Shown here: piece after piece, positions 19,012-28,362 of the stretch
Layout: each line of letters opens with the position of its first letter
Numbering within the stretch: the stretch's first letter is position 1
DNA from: Acetobacter cibinongensis
Lineage (GTDB): Bacteria > Pseudomonadota > Alphaproteobacteria > Acetobacterales > Acetobacteraceae
Assembly (NCBI RefSeq): GCF_000963925.1
Contig: NZ_BAMV01000025.1
Location: 1-55,987 of the forward strand
Direction of reading: 5' to 3'
Length of the DNA: 55,987 bases
Made by a program: the position numbers and the translations under genes
Notes under the pieces: model-generated
What the model saw: only the letters and a program-made list of their open reading frames with translations
The model's database searches: none
Told to the model about the DNA's origin: nothing

Positions 19012-20535
19012 CTAGAACTGTGCAACAAACCGGAACCCGGCCAAGAGCGCATTAGGATAAACCTTATTCGCATCAGGATTAATAATATATTGCAGGTCTG
19101 GCAAAAGCTTCATGCCACGGGCAATAAAGGCTGTATATGTAAGCTCAAGAACCTGAAAGCTGGACTGAGGGGCGGCAACACCATTGAGCAGGGGCAAACC
19201 CATGTCTGCCTGCATTTCCTGCTGGCGTGTAATTTTTCTGTTCACTGTCTGCCGTGTCCAGAAAAAGGAGATGGCATCGGTTATTCTGCTTGGGAACATA
19301 CCCTGTGAGATAATTCCGAGCGTATACTGGCTTTGATTAGGGAGTGACGCCCCCATGTTCCAGCCAGCAAGACCATAAAGAATAATCCCCTGGTTAGCCG
19401 CCGGACCATAACGATACACCATTTGATCTGCCCCAACATACCACGCACCTCTTTGCCGTTCCGTTTTCCCGGGCAGGTGAGACACAAGTTTGGGCCTGCC
19501 ATCCACTGAGGTGAAAGGATCTGGGTGGTCTGATGTATCAATATATCCTCCCAGTTTATAATGTCCGTTCAATTTATTGCGGCCCAACGTTGGTTCCCAA
19601 CCGAGCTCTACAGGAACAACAAACCCCTGCTGTGCAAATGAGAAGTTAAATCCGGCTCTTCCGCCTTCAGTCGGGGAAACTTCATAAAGGCCTGCCTGTG
19701 CATAGAGGTGATCACCCGGATTGACACGCGCCATTATACCCCACTGGGAAAAAGGCCAAGACCGCCATTTTGTGACATTTGAAAGGCCGGATGGATGGGC
19801 GCAGGTAATCATGTTCAGGGCATAACAGCCCAGATAGGACGTGCCGAATTTCATGTTAGCGGGCATACGCCCAAAATCAACAATCAGCTTTTTGTTAAAA
19901 AGAGACTGTTCCATATACATATAAACGAGCTTGTATAGAACATTCCCCCCTGCCCCGTAATCTTCCTGCGGTTGTGTCAGGGGTGTTACGCCCATATAAT
20001 CGGTCGCAACATTCCGACCTGCACGCTGTATGCCGAGCATATGAAAAGATGTCCCTTTCCAGCCTAGCATTTTCTCAAAATCCAGATCTGTTCCCATCAC
20101 AATCTGATGGGTATAGGTCACCCCCTGTTTTCTGCCCCCGGCAACATCGCCCAGAGTTTCTGTCAGATAGGTCAGGGTAAAAGCCACCCCGTGCCGCTCC
20201 ATGTTGGTGCGGAACCCACCCAGATTACCGAGAATTCGGTCATCTTTGGGAACAATACGTACCTCGCGCCAGGCAGAGCCCAAGGCACTTGCCGACATGC
20301 CTGTTTGCTCTTTCTGTTGAGGAGACGCTGGCACCGTATCCTGCAAGAAAGCCGGCAGCCTGCTACTCTCCCAAAAGCTTTTGGGTGTAGGATTGACAAT
20401 GACTGTTTCCGGCTTTTTTAGGGAGGCGTCCTGCCCCGCGGAAAGCGCCTGCGCATACGCCCAGGAGACAAGGTTTAGGTGTATGAGTATCAAGAACAGC
20501 AGGCTGGCTGCTTTGGAGCAAAAGATGGCCTTCAT
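19012..20535 (-). CDS. OprB-family carbohydrate porin
   Basis: This roughly 507-residue outer-membrane barrel has a clear signal peptide (hydrophobic LLFLILIHLNLVSWAYAQA), a coiled linker, and OprB-type barrel segments such as LTYLTETLGDVAGGRKQGVTY and GMPANMKFGTSYLG-like strands. It ends in aromatic QF. Such porins admit sugars, polyols and sugar acids. The start is put at the ATG at 20535; a GTG lies 12 bases earlier. The promoter region of nearly 400 bases holds a degenerate copy of the TetR-type operator seen in the catabolic operons and a 12-bp inverted repeat. Confidence 0.9.
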   Translation of the reverse strand: MKAIFCSKAASLLFLILIHLNLVSWAYAQALSAGQDASLKKPETVIVNPTPKSFWESSRLPAFLQDTVPASPQQKEQTGMSASALGSAWREVRIVPKDDRILGNLGGFRTNMERHGVAFTLTYLTETLGDVAGGRKQGVTYTHQIVMGTDLDFEKMLGWKGTSFHMLGIQRAGRNVATDYMGVTPLTQPQEDYGAGGNVLYKLVYMYMEQSLFNKKLIVDFGRMPANMKFGTSYLGCYALNMITCAHPSGLSNVTKWRSWPFSQWGIMARVNPGDHLYAQAGLYEVSPTEGGRAGFNFSFAQQGFVVPVELGWEPTLGRNKLNGHYKLGGYIDTSDHPDPFTSVDGRPKLVSHLPGKTERQRGAWYVGADQMVYRYGPAANQGIILYGLAGWNMGASLPNQSQYTLGIISQGMFPSRITDAISFFWTRQTVNRKITRQQEMQADMGLPLLNGVAAPQSSFQVLELTYTAFIARGMKLLPDLQYIINPDANKVYPNALLAGFRFVAQF

Positions 20536-20547
20536 AATGAACACCAA

Positions 20548-20799
20548 TCAGGAGCATAGTTATACCGCAAGCAGCACTACTTCCGTATAGGCTTACCTGT
20601 ATAGCTTTGCGTTATTTCAAAGAAAAAGCGCTCCGGCCTTTTCATACAACCCGACAAAACGGTCTTCCCGTTTCAGTCAGCCGTTAACACGGTCATATCG
20701 TGGTTCGTTACAGTCATCTGGCCATCTTTCTTTTTTTGTTAACCAGTATTGGATCTGCATAAGCGAAGTAGATTTTACCTCGCCACTTATTAAGTAACT
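20548..20799. promoter_or_regulatory. Porin upstream region with degenerate operator-like sequences
   Basis: This is non-coding. TAACCAGTATTGGAT (20740-20754) and, on the minus strand, CCAGTTACTTAATAA (around 20787-20801) each resemble parts of the perfect operators at 28267 and 31610. The second lacks four central bases, so function is uncertain. Nothing else was recognised here. Confidence 0.3.
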
Positions 20800-20915
20800 G
20801 GATAGAGCGTTAACAAAAGAACGTCAATCACGTTCATCCTTATTCGCATTTTTTTGACCGACGTCTTCTCGCCCTTTTTGACTCGGAAAGCTGGCCAAAA
20901 GGGAACGCTCTATCC
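20800..20915. repeat. 12-bp perfect inverted repeat bounding 116 bp
   Basis: GGATAGAGCGTT (20800-20811) is exactly inverted as AACGCTCTATCC (20904-20915). The 92-bp interior is AT-rich with T-runs and has no reading frame. It lies between the end of etfA and the porin promoter. It could be a small non-autonomous element or a long-range RNA hairpin ending the etfA transcript. Confidence 0.45.
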
Positions 20916-20936
20916 TGACCTTAAGAAAAATACGGG

Positions 20937-21872
20937 TTAGCCGATTTTTTCTGTCAACTCCGGCAGAAGTTTAAACAAATCTCCTACAAGGCCATAATCT
21001 GCAACCTGAAAAATGGGGGCCTCTTCATCCTTGTTGATTGCAACGATCACTTTGGAGTCTTTTATCCCTGCAAGGTGTTGTATGGCACCAGAAATTCCGA
21101 CCGCAACATAAAGTTCCGGTGCAACAATTTTGCCAGTTTGCCCAACCTGCCAGTCATTCGGTGCATATCCTGCATCCACAGCAGCGCGGCTGGCACCCAC
21201 TGCGCCTCCCAGTTTATCGGCCAAAGCGGCGATCTGATGAAAATTTTCTTCAGACCCAAGCCCTCGACCACCTGAAACAACAATTTTTGCCGATGTCAGA
21301 TCTGGTCTTTCAGAAACGATGGTTTTGTCTTCTACCCAGACTGACAACGCAGGGTCTACGGGAACCGGAACACTTTCAACAGGGGCAGCCTCTCCCTCCC
21401 TCTGCCCTGCTGGAGAAAAGGCGGCTGTGCGCACTGTAAAAATCTTTACCCTGTCATGCGATTGCACTGTCTGTATCGCATTCCCTGCATAGACTGGGCG
21501 CTCGAACGTCTCCGCATTTTTTACACAGGTCACATCAGCCAGTACCATCACGTCAAACATCATTGCCACACGGGGCAGAACATTCCGTGAAAAAGCTGTG
21601 GCGCCTGCCGCAATATGCTCATATGCCGCACCAACCGACTTAATGAGCGCAGCCAGTGGCTCGGCCTGACCATGCAGCAAGGACGCATCATCAGCAACAC
21701 TTACCTTGGCAACGCCTTTCAGATGTCTTGCTTCCTCCGCGGCCTGGTTACAGTTTTGGCCTGCAAGAAGCACATCGACCTCTCCAAGTGGCGCAAGTGC
21801 TGTCAGGGCACGGGCCAGCATGTCTTTTTGAAGGTGGCCATTATGTATTTCAGCTAAAAGCAGAACAGACAT
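20937..21872 (-). CDS. etfA: Electron transfer flavoprotein alpha subunit
   Basis: The roughly 311-residue FAD-binding alpha subunit of ETF receives electrons from acyl-CoA dehydrogenases and passes them to ETF-quinone oxidoreductase. The N-terminal domain carries [11 protein letters not shown]; the C-terminal FAD domain has [13 protein letters not shown], then [39 protein letters not shown]. The ATG at 21872 overlaps the etfB stop (TGATG). It is the last gene of a six-gene operon that also encodes an acyl-CoA dehydrogenase, its likely electron donor. Confidence 0.96.
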   Translation of the reverse strand: MSVLLLAEIHNGHLQKDMLARALTALAPLGEVDVLLAGQNCNQAAEEARHLKGVAKVSVADDASLLHGQAEPLAALIKSVGAAYEHIAAGATAFSRNVLPRVAMMFDVMVLADVTCVKNAETFERPVYAGNAIQTVQSHDRVKIFTVRTAAFSPAGQREGEAAPVESVPVPVDPALSVWVEDKTIVSERPDLTSAKIVVSGGRGLGSEENFHQIAALADKLGGAVGASRAAVDAGYAPNDWQVGQTGKIVAPELYVAVGISGAIQHLAGIKDSKVIVAINKDEEAPIFQVADYGLVGDLFKLLPELTEKIG

Positions 21873-22633
21873 CACAAAACTCCTGCTTCATTTTTCAGTT
21901 TGGAGATAAGGTCATCGACTGAGTGAAGTTTAACGCCAGCCTGTCTTTTGGGAGGCTCAACCGTGCTCAGCACAGTCAGGCGAGGCTGGATGTCCACTCC
22001 CAATGTTGCAAGCGCCACTTCTTCAAGGGGTTTTTTCTTGGCTTTCATAATGGCAGGCAGGGCAACATAGCGCGGCTGGTTTAGTCGCAAATCAGTCGTT
22101 ACGACAGCCGGAAGTTTTAGACGCAGTGTTTGCAGGCCGCCATCAATTTCCCGGGTGACCAGCGCAGCGCCCTCACTCACCTCCAGTGCCGAGGCATAAG
22201 TGCCCTGCCCCCACCCTAACGCTGCCGCCAACATCTGGCCGGTTGCATTCATGTCATTATCAATGGCCTGTTTTCCGGCAATCACCAACTGAGGGTTTTC
22301 AGCCTCGACAATTTTCGCCAGAATTTTGGCAACGGCCAGCGGTTCTATATCCTGTTGCACATCATCGGTCGCATGCACCAATATGGCTCTATCTGCCCCC
22401 ATAGCCAGCACCGTGCGTAATGTATCTTTGGCCTGAGGCACACCAATGGAGACCGCAACAATTTCCGTCGCCACCCCTTTTTCCTTAAGACGCACGGCTT
22501 CTTCCAGCGCAATTTCATCAAAAGGGTTCATTGACATTTTAACATTGGCAAGTTCTACGCCAGAGCCATCAGACCGCACTCTTACCCTGACGTTGTAGTC
22601 AAAAACACGTTTTACCGGAACAAGAATTTTCAT
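21872..22633 (-). CDS. etfB: Electron transfer flavoprotein beta subunit
   Basis: The 253-residue beta subunit binds AMP and packs against EtfA. It starts [19 protein letters not shown] and contains the family's [19 protein letters not shown] and the ETF-beta signature region [25 protein letters not shown]. It sits 15 bases after the TIM-barrel gene and overlaps etfA. Having an ETF pair inside this operon means the locus has a dedicated electron carrier, not only the housekeeping one. Confidence 0.96.
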   Translation of the reverse strand: MKILVPVKRVFDYNVRVRVRSDGSGVELANVKMSMNPFDEIALEEAVRLKEKGVATEIVAVSIGVPQAKDTLRTVLAMGADRAILVHATDDVQQDIEPLAVAKILAKIVEAENPQLVIAGKQAIDNDMNATGQMLAAALGWGQGTYASALEVSEGAALVTREIDGGLQTLRLKLPAVVTTDLRLNQPRYVALPAIMKAKKKPLEEVALATLGVDIQPRLTVLSTVEPPKRQAGVKLHSVDDLISKLKNEAGVL

Positions 22634-22648
22634 AACACTCTCCAGCTC

Positions 22649-23506
22649 TCAGCATACTGAGTGGAAGCGTTCCACCATGACATCCAGCACGTCATTCGGG
22701 TCGCGTTTCCACCAGTTTTGTGCAGAAAAAATTTCAACTTCACAAAAACCTGCATAGCCGGCATTTTCTACCGCATTGCGCAGGCCTCTAAGGTCTGCCA
22801 CACCATCCCCCATCATCCCGCGGTCAAGCAGGAAGTCTGTGGTGTGCCCCAGCCAGTCACATAAATGAAAGCCAAAAATACGACCTTGGGCACGCTTCAG
22901 TTGATTTGGCAGGTCTGTATCCCACCAGACGTGGTAAACATCTATCGCGACACCTAAATTCGATGCTGCGATCTGGTCACATAAGTCGAACGCGTCACGC
23001 GTGGTTGTCAGGCAGGATCTGTCTCCCCCATACATCGGGTGCAGAGGCTCCAGCGCAAGGCGGACACCACACTGGGCGGCGTAGTCGCACACAGCCGCCA
23101 CCCGCTCCGCAACATGCTTCAGGCTCTCCTGAATACCTTTCGTTCCGGCTTCCACACCCCCCACAACAATTGTCAGAACGTCCCCACTCAAAGCGGCTGT
23201 CTCATCAATCGCTTTGTAGAAATCATCTTGAATGTCTTGAGGATTTTGAAGCGACAGGGGACCGGTTAAAAATGGGGAGCGACAGAGCCCCACCACTTTA
23301 ACACCTGCTTGCCGGGCGTAACGCCCTATTACCGCTGCCTGCCCTGCTATTTCCGGCCGCCAGAAGACAATGCCACCAATGCCACGCTGGGCACAGGCAT
23401 CCACAGTCTGTTCCGCAGACCAGCCCGCCCCGGCCCCTGGCATATTATGCCCCAAAGTGGCTGTGTTCAGGGCTAAGGCCGATCTGTTCTGGCTAAAATC
23501 ACGCAT
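22649..23506 (-). CDS. Sugar phosphate isomerase/epimerase-like TIM barrel
   Basis: The 285-residue protein of the xylose isomerase-like TIM-barrel superfamily (AP endonuclease 2 fold) has metal-ligand regions in VRLALEPLHPMYG (Glu), VAIDVYHVWWDTDL (Asp/His), IFGFHLCDWLG (His/Asp) and FCEVEIFS (Glu). Members isomerise or epimerise sugars, or perform eliminations on keto-sugars. It is 2 bases after the DUF993 gene. DUF993 proteins and these TIM barrels commonly travel together in sugar-type catabolic clusters. The substrate is unknown and need not be phosphorylated. Confidence 0.85.
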   Translation of the reverse strand: MRDFSQNRSALALNTATLGHNMPGAGAGWSAEQTVDACAQRGIGGIVFWRPEIAGQAAVIGRYARQAGVKVVGLCRSPFLTGPLSLQNPQDIQDDFYKAIDETAALSGDVLTIVVGGVEAGTKGIQESLKHVAERVAAVCDYAAQCGVRLALEPLHPMYGGDRSCLTTTRDAFDLCDQIAASNLGVAIDVYHVWWDTDLPNQLKRAQGRIFGFHLCDWLGHTTDFLLDRGMMGDGVADLRGLRNAVENAGYAGFCEVEIFSAQNWWKRDPNDVLDVMVERFHSVC

Positions 23507-23508
23507 GG

Positions 23509-24660
23509 TCAGTCTGCCCCGTACAGGGCCAGAAAACTACGCATCAGCTCAATGGCACGTTCAGGGTCACGCAATAGCCCACATGCATCCGCATGGCGAA
23601 AGATGCCGGTAAAATAGGGCAGTGCACGCATGGATTGTGCACCATTTAACATGATGAAGTGCTTTTGAAAGCCGTTCAGCCACGCAAGAAATACAACCCC
23701 GGTTTTGTAATACTGTGTGGGGGCCTGAAACATGAGGCGAGCCAGCGGCACTGTGGGGGCCAGCAGGGCATGGAACCCGGCTTTATCACCCTCTCCCAAC
23801 CGTTTTACCGCAGACGCAGCCAGCGGGGCGATCGGGTCAAAAATTCCCAGCAGGGCATGACTATACCCCTGCTCATCTCCCGCAATAAGCTCGGGGTAAT
23901 TGAAGTCATCACCTGTGTACATTTTCACGCCAGCAGGCAGACGCCGCCGCATGAGAATTTCCTTCTCTTTATCGAGAAGAGAAATTTTGATGCCGTCAAC
24001 TTTGCTCTTGTTGTGTTCTATGACCTCAAGCGCAACCTCCAGAGCGTCCTCAAAGTGAGGCGCACCCCAATAGCCTTTTAAAGCGGGGTCAAACGCGCTG
24101 CCCAACCAGTGCAGCACAACGGGTTGATCACAGGCAGACAGAACTTTTGCATAGACTGCCTTATAGTCGTCAGGGCTTTTTGCCACACGCACTAGCGCTC
24201 TGCTGGCCATGAGGATAATACGCGCCCCTACCCCTTGTATGGCGTCTACCTGCTCCAGATATGCGTCACTCACATCATCCAGTGAGCGGGCGTCCTCCGG
24301 GGCCAGATGGTCTGTACCGCAGCCGTTAACCACGCGGGCGTGGGGCAGCTCTTCCCTCGTCCGCTTGATCAGTTCCAGCGCATTGCGCCAGTCCAGCCCC
24401 ATGCCGCGCTGGGCGGTATCCATGGCTTCCGCAATACCTAACCCGAGACCATCAAGATACCGCCTGAAAGCCAGTGTGGTCTCCCAGTCGATTGCGGCGC
24501 GGCCGGAAGGGGCTGATGCACTGAATGGATCAGCAGTGACGTGTGCCGCTGAATACACAATGCGGGCTGGATCAGCGGGCAGCTTCTCTTGCGGGGCGGA
24601 CTTGCCACTTAACTGATACGCTGTTTTCAGCCCTTCACTATCAGGGAGAAGTATTTTCAT
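23509..24660 (-). CDS. DUF993 family protein, TIM-barrel aldolase/lyase-like
   Basis: The roughly 383-residue DUF993 protein is thought to be distantly related to dihydrodipicolinate synthase-like barrels. Segments such as ARIILMASRALVRVAKSPDDY, QPVVLHWLGSAFDP and VDGIKISLLDKEKE (a lysine in the barrel strand position of class I aldolases) support a Schiff-base or retro-aldol role, but no activity is established. The ATG at 24660 is chosen over a TTG at 24672, leaving 8 bases after the SDR gene. Its partnership with an isomerase-like TIM barrel, an SDR and a CoA-dependent set is unusual and is the central puzzle of this locus. Confidence 0.82.
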   Translation of the reverse strand: MKILLPDSEGLKTAYQLSGKSAPQEKLPADPARIVYSAAHVTADPFSASAPSGRAAIDWETTLAFRRYLDGLGLGIAEAMDTAQRGMGLDWRNALELIKRTREELPHARVVNGCGTDHLAPEDARSLDDVSDAYLEQVDAIQGVGARIILMASRALVRVAKSPDDYKAVYAKVLSACDQPVVLHWLGSAFDPALKGYWGAPHFEDALEVALEVIEHNKSKVDGIKISLLDKEKEILMRRRLPAGVKMYTGDDFNYPELIAGDEQGYSHALLGIFDPIAPLAASAVKRLGEGDKAGFHALLAPTVPLARLMFQAPTQYYKTGVVFLAWLNGFQKHFIMLNGAQSMRALPYFTGIFRHADACGLLRDPERAIELMRSFLALYGAD

Positions 24661-24668
24661 GGCTGATC

Positions 24669-25436
24669 TCAAAATCGTGGCACAAGCATTCCGGCGTCAG
24701 CCGCAATAACCTGTCCAGTTGTGTAAGGAAGGTCGCCCCGTGCAAGGGTGGCGACAATACGGCCTATTTCCACAGCGTTCCCCACACGGGGGAACAGTGT
24801 GAGACCATCGGCGGCCCGTTTCCGGTATTGCTCAATAACGGGTGCCGTCATTTCTGTCGCGATAAGGCCTGGCTGAACATCATAAACGGCAATATTTTCC
24901 GGGCCCAGCCTGACTGCCAGAGTTTTTGAAACCATGGCCGCTGCCGCTTTGGAGGCACAATATTCAGACCGGGCCGTAGCCACTGCGACGGCATTGGAAG
25001 ACGTGATTGTGACAACGGCATAAAAAGCATCCGCCACGCGCGGCCGCGCAAGAACATAACGGGCAAAGGCTTGCGATAAAAAGAAAACAGCCTTTGCGTT
25101 TACGGCAAAGCAGCGGTCCCAACTTTCAGTGGTAACATCCAGCATGTCTCCACGCTGCATTACCCCCACGCCTGCATTATTGACCAAGGTTGTAACAGGC
25201 CCGAGTTCGTTTTCTATCTTTGCGAAAATATCACTATGATACTCCTGTTTTGCAACATCAAAAGGGAGTGGCATAACAGGCACGCCAAAAGAGGAGAGAT
25301 GCCGGACGGCTGCCGCCAGTTCTTCATCATCATTGAGGTCGTTCACTGCAAGAGAAAACCCTTCTTTTGCCAGTACCTCGGCTACCGCCAGCCCGATACC
25401 TCTTGATGCCCCGGTCACAAGTGCAACCTGTGTCAT
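24669..25436 (-). CDS. Short-chain dehydrogenase/reductase
   Basis: The 255-residue classical SDR has the cofactor motif VTGASRGIGLAVAE (TGxxxGIG), NNAGVG, the catalytic serine region TITSSNA and the YCASKAAAAM Tyr-Lys pair. The Asp/Asn in AVNDLNDD after beta2 suggests NAD preference. It resembles 3-oxoacyl-ACP reductase-like members that also act on sugars and hydroxy acids. It overlaps the acyl-CoA dehydrogenase stop by 4 bases (ATGA) and is followed closely by the DUF993 gene. It likely oxidises a hydroxyl on the pathway intermediate (3-hydroxyacyl-CoA or keto-sugar type). Confidence 0.9.
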   Translation of the reverse strand: MTQVALVTGASRGIGLAVAEVLAKEGFSLAVNDLNDDEELAAAVRHLSSFGVPVMPLPFDVAKQEYHSDIFAKIENELGPVTTLVNNAGVGVMQRGDMLDVTTESWDRCFAVNAKAVFFLSQAFARYVLARPRVADAFYAVVTITSSNAVAVATARSEYCASKAAAAMVSKTLAVRLGPENIAVYDVQPGLIATEMTAPVIEQYRKRAADGLTLFPRVGNAVEIGRIVATLARGDLPYTTGQVIAADAGMLVPRF

Positions 25437-26575
25437 GCAGTGGCACCTTTCCGCAGCAGTTCACGCGCAATAATCATGCGCTGGATCTGGTTTGTTCCTT
25501 CATAGATCTGCGTAATTTTTGCGTCACGGTACAGGCGCTCAACTTCAAAACCGCGAATATACCCTGAACCACCAAACACCTGCACGGCATCCGCCGTACG
25601 GGCAACGGCAATATCCCCGGCAAAGCATTTTGCCATTGAACAGGCGCGTGTGGCGTCAAGGCCACGATCAATTTTCATAGCAGCGGAATAAACCAGAAGA
25701 CGCGCTGCCTCGATATCCTTCGCCATGTCAGCCAGAAGCCATTGCACGCCTTGGAATTCGGAAATATGTTTACCAAACTGCTTGCGTGTGCCTGCATAGT
25801 CCACAGCGGCTTCGAGGCCAGCCTGAGCAATACCAACTGCCAGAGACGCAATACCAACGCGACCTTTGTCCAGCACGCTCATCATCATGTGGAAACCGCG
25901 GTTCATGTCACCCAGCAGGGCATCCGGACCAAGGCGCACATCCTGAAAGTCCAGCGCCCCCACCTGGCTGGCACGTTGCCCCATTTTATGTTCCTTGGGC
26001 CCGCGCTCTACACCTTTGGCATGTAGGTCCACAATAAAAATGGACATACCCCTGTTGCCCGCTTCTTTGTCCGTGCGGGCCAGCACAAACCCTGTGTCAG
26101 CAACGGGTGCGTTATGAATCCAGATTTTACCACCATTCAGAACCCAGCCCTCGCCATCCCTGACAGCGGTTGTACGAATACCTGACACATCGGTTCCGGC
26201 TTCCGGTTCGGTAATGCAGTAGGCCACCTTGCGCTTCATGGACATGACGTCGGGCAGCATTTTCTGCTGCTCCGGGGTGCCATGACGCACGAGCAGTGTG
26301 GAAATAAGTTCGACCAGCCCGCACTGGTCCGCCACGCTGGCATAGCCACGGGAGAGTTCTTCCATCACCACGGCATAGGTCAGCGTATCAAAACCTGGGC
26401 CGCCCAGCTCTTCCGGCACGGCAATGCCAAACAGACCCAGCTTGCCCATTTCATCATAAATTTCAGTGGGGAAGCGTTCTTCGCGGTCCAAAGCTTCAGC
26501 TGCCGGACGTACAACGGCATTGACGAAAGAACGTGTTGTTGCCCGCACTTCTTCCTGTGTTTCATTAAGGAACAT
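25433..26575 (-). CDS. Acyl-CoA dehydrogenase
   Basis: The 380-residue FAD enzyme would form a 2,3-enoyl-CoA and hand electrons to the ETF encoded four genes downstream. The three domains are visible: an N-terminal helical part (VAVPEELGGPGFDTLTYAVVMEEL), a middle flavin-binding part with CITEPEAGTDVSGIRTTA and WIHNAPVAD, and a C-terminal part with RKQFGKHISEFQGVQ and the catalytic glutamate region IYEGTNQIQRMIIAREL. Its length is standard for short or branched acyl-CoA dehydrogenases. It is the first gene of its operon, with a palindromic operator about 20 bases upstream. No enoyl-CoA hydratase or thiolase is encoded nearby, so classical beta-oxidation is not complete here. Confidence 0.93.
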   Translation of the reverse strand: MFLNETQEEVRATTRSFVNAVVRPAAEALDREERFPTEIYDEMGKLGLFGIAVPEELGGPGFDTLTYAVVMEELSRGYASVADQCGLVELISTLLVRHGTPEQQKMLPDVMSMKRKVAYCITEPEAGTDVSGIRTTAVRDGEGWVLNGGKIWIHNAPVADTGFVLARTDKEAGNRGMSIFIVDLHAKGVERGPKEHKMGQRASQVGALDFQDVRLGPDALLGDMNRGFHMMMSVLDKGRVGIASLAVGIAQAGLEAAVDYAGTRKQFGKHISEFQGVQWLLADMAKDIEAARLLVYSAAMKIDRGLDATRACSMAKCFAGDIAVARTADAVQVFGGSGYIRGFEVERLYRDAKITQIYEGTNQIQRMIIARELLRKGATA

Positions 26576-26594
26576 ATCTGCCTTCCTCTTCTTA

Positions 26595-26608
26595 TAACTA
26601 AATAGTTA
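26595..26608. promoter_or_regulatory. Palindromic operator upstream of acyl-CoA dehydrogenase operon
   Basis: TAACTA-AA-TAGTTA is a perfect 6-2-6 inverted repeat, followed by CTTTT. It has the same architecture as TAACCA-GT-TGGTTA at 28267 and the AACCA-GT-TGGTT copy at 31610. It lies in the 92-bp gap between the CoA-transferase stop and the acyl-CoA dehydrogenase start, indicating a separate promoter for this operon. Confidence 0.6.
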
Positions 26609-26667
26609 CTTTTCAGATAAATAAAAAACGAGTTTTCCCGAACATCACGCCAAACGGAATCACCGGC

Positions 26668-28239
26668 TTAAAGCGTCAAACCCATTGGAGCCTCTGTGAA
26701 GAGCGCAGCATCCATTTGTTTGAGGTCTGATGCCACATGCAGGGTGCCTGAAGCCTGATCCAGAATATCGCGCTGCACATCAATGCCGGGTGCAATTTCT
26801 GTAACAGTCAGTTTTCCATTCACAAGTTTGAGGACACAGCGTTCGGTGACGTAGGTAATGTCCTGCCCGTTCTCCGTTGCCTTACGGCCTGAAAAACTCA
26901 CCTGCGCCACGTCAGGAACGATTTTTGCAATTTTACCTTCCTTATCAATCACAAGCCGACCATCTTCTATGTGCATTTTGGCACCGGCATTAAAATTACC
27001 TGAGAAAATGATGCGTTTTGCGCGACTAGTAATATCAACAAAACCACCTGCACCGGCTGTACGGTGGGGCGTTGCAGCCAGACGGCTCACATTGACTGAG
27101 CCGTCCTCCCCTATCTCCAAAAAGGAGAGGAGGGAGCAGTCAAACCCCCCGGCCTGAAAGTAGGAAAACTGGTGGGGCGATGCCACAAAGGCCTCCGCAT
27201 TGCTCGCGCACCCAAACTTGAAGTCAAGCAGCGGCACGCCCCCCACGGCCCCTTGCTCAATCACCCACGTGACGGCACCATGTTGCCCTTCTTCAAGCAC
27301 TATACGCGGGACATTTGCTGAAATTCCGAAACCGATATTAACAGCCCACCCTTTTTTTAATTCCTGCGCGACACGCCGCGCCATGACCTTGGATGGCCCA
27401 AAGTCAGGACTGGCAAAGCTGGACAGCGGCCGGAAAATTTCGCCGGAAATTGCAGGATCGTACAATGTGGCTGTTGTTTGCAGTTGTTCTGGCGCTTCCA
27501 CCACAAAGTCCACCAAAATTCCAGGCACTTTTACATCATGCGGCTTCAGGGTTCCCTGCGCAGCAACACGCCTGACCTGTGCAATAACAAGGCCACCATT
27601 ATTGTGCGCAGCCAAGGCCATTTCCATAGCCCCCAGGGTGGCACCTTCCTGCTCGAACGTCAGATTTCCTTTTTCATCCGCTGTGCTGGCGCGGATAATG
27701 GCTACATCCGGTTTCAGCGCAGGGAAATAAAGCCACTCTTCACCTTCAAACTCCGTAACGCGCACAACAGGCTTCTGCCTGGCTGTTTCATTCATGGCAC
27801 AGCCCTCGCGCCGCGGGTCTGCAAAGGTATCCATACCCACCTTTGTCAGCACGCCGGGCCTTAAGGCCGCGCCTTCACGCAGCATATCAAAAATAACGCC
27901 AGAAGGTACGTTATAGGCTGCCAGATCCTCACCAAGAATGCGCTGCCAGATCAGTGGCGGTTCCGCATTGCTTGGGCCAGAGGGATAGGAGCCGCCGATA
28001 ATACGGCTGATCATCCCTGGGAGTGCGAGATGATCCACCCCTTTTGTGCCAAACATATCCCCCGCGCAAATAGGGTGAATGGTTGTCAGGTTTCTGGGAG
28101 CACCTTCTGCGGCGTAACGCTGGCCCAGCGCTTCCAGCACGGCATCAGGGCACAACAGCCCGGAGGATGAATTGACCGCAATGGTGGCGCCATTTTTTAT
28201 GAGGCTTACAGCTTCCGCGGCAGTTCTGACTTTACTCAT
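26668..28239 (-). CDS. Acyl-CoA:acetate/3-oxoacid CoA-transferase (YdiF-like)
   Basis: The 523-residue class I CoA-transferase has both alpha- and beta-type halves fused, as in YdiF and propionate CoA-transferase. It transfers CoA from a donor such as acetyl-CoA to an organic acid through a glutamyl-CoA thioester. The expected catalytic glutamate is Glu328 in WVIEQGAVGGVP. The N-terminal region has NGATIAVNSSSGLL and RIIGGSYP. A palindromic operator lies about 30 bases upstream of its start. In this locus it is the likely entry to CoA chemistry for the acid made by the alcohol and aldehyde dehydrogenases. Confidence 0.92.
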   Translation of the reverse strand: MSKVRTAAEAVSLIKNGATIAVNSSSGLLCPDAVLEALGQRYAAEGAPRNLTTIHPICAGDMFGTKGVDHLALPGMISRIIGGSYPSGPSNAEPPLIWQRILGEDLAAYNVPSGVIFDMLREGAALRPGVLTKVGMDTFADPRREGCAMNETARQKPVVRVTEFEGEEWLYFPALKPDVAIIRASTADEKGNLTFEQEGATLGAMEMALAAHNNGGLVIAQVRRVAAQGTLKPHDVKVPGILVDFVVEAPEQLQTTATLYDPAISGEIFRPLSSFASPDFGPSKVMARRVAQELKKGWAVNIGFGISANVPRIVLEEGQHGAVTWVIEQGAVGGVPLLDFKFGCASNAEAFVASPHQFSYFQAGGFDCSLLSFLEIGEDGSVNVSRLAATPHRTAGAGGFVDITSRAKRIIFSGNFNAGAKMHIEDGRLVIDKEGKIAKIVPDVAQVSFSGRKATENGQDITYVTERCVLKLVNGKLTVTEIAPGIDVQRDILDQASGTLHVASDLKQMDAALFTEAPMGLTL

Positions 28240-28266
28240 GGAATCCGGTCCGTTTTTATTATTATC

Positions 28267-28285
28267 TAACCAGTTGGTTACTTAA
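28267..28285. promoter_or_regulatory. Palindromic operator upstream of CoA-transferase
   Basis: TAACCA-GT-TGGTTA (28267-28280) is a perfect 6-2-6 inverted repeat. It lies within the 18-bp sequence AACCAGTTGGTTACTTAA (28268-28285), which recurs exactly at 31610-31627 beside the TetR gene. It is in the 123-bp gap between the GMC oxidoreductase stop and the CoA-transferase start. The likely binder is the divergent TetR regulator. Confidence 0.7.
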
Positions 28286-28362
28286 TGAAGTGAATACGAG
28301 AAACTGGCTCTATGCAAGAGCCAGTTTCAGGCATGTGGTAAATTTCTGGGCATCAGCCGGTA

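Noticed and set aside
22649..24660. DUF993 and TIM-barrel genes as part of inositol catabolism
   Set aside because: No iolB, iolC, iolD or Gfo/Idh inositol dehydrogenase genes are nearby, and the operon is dominated by CoA-linked functions.
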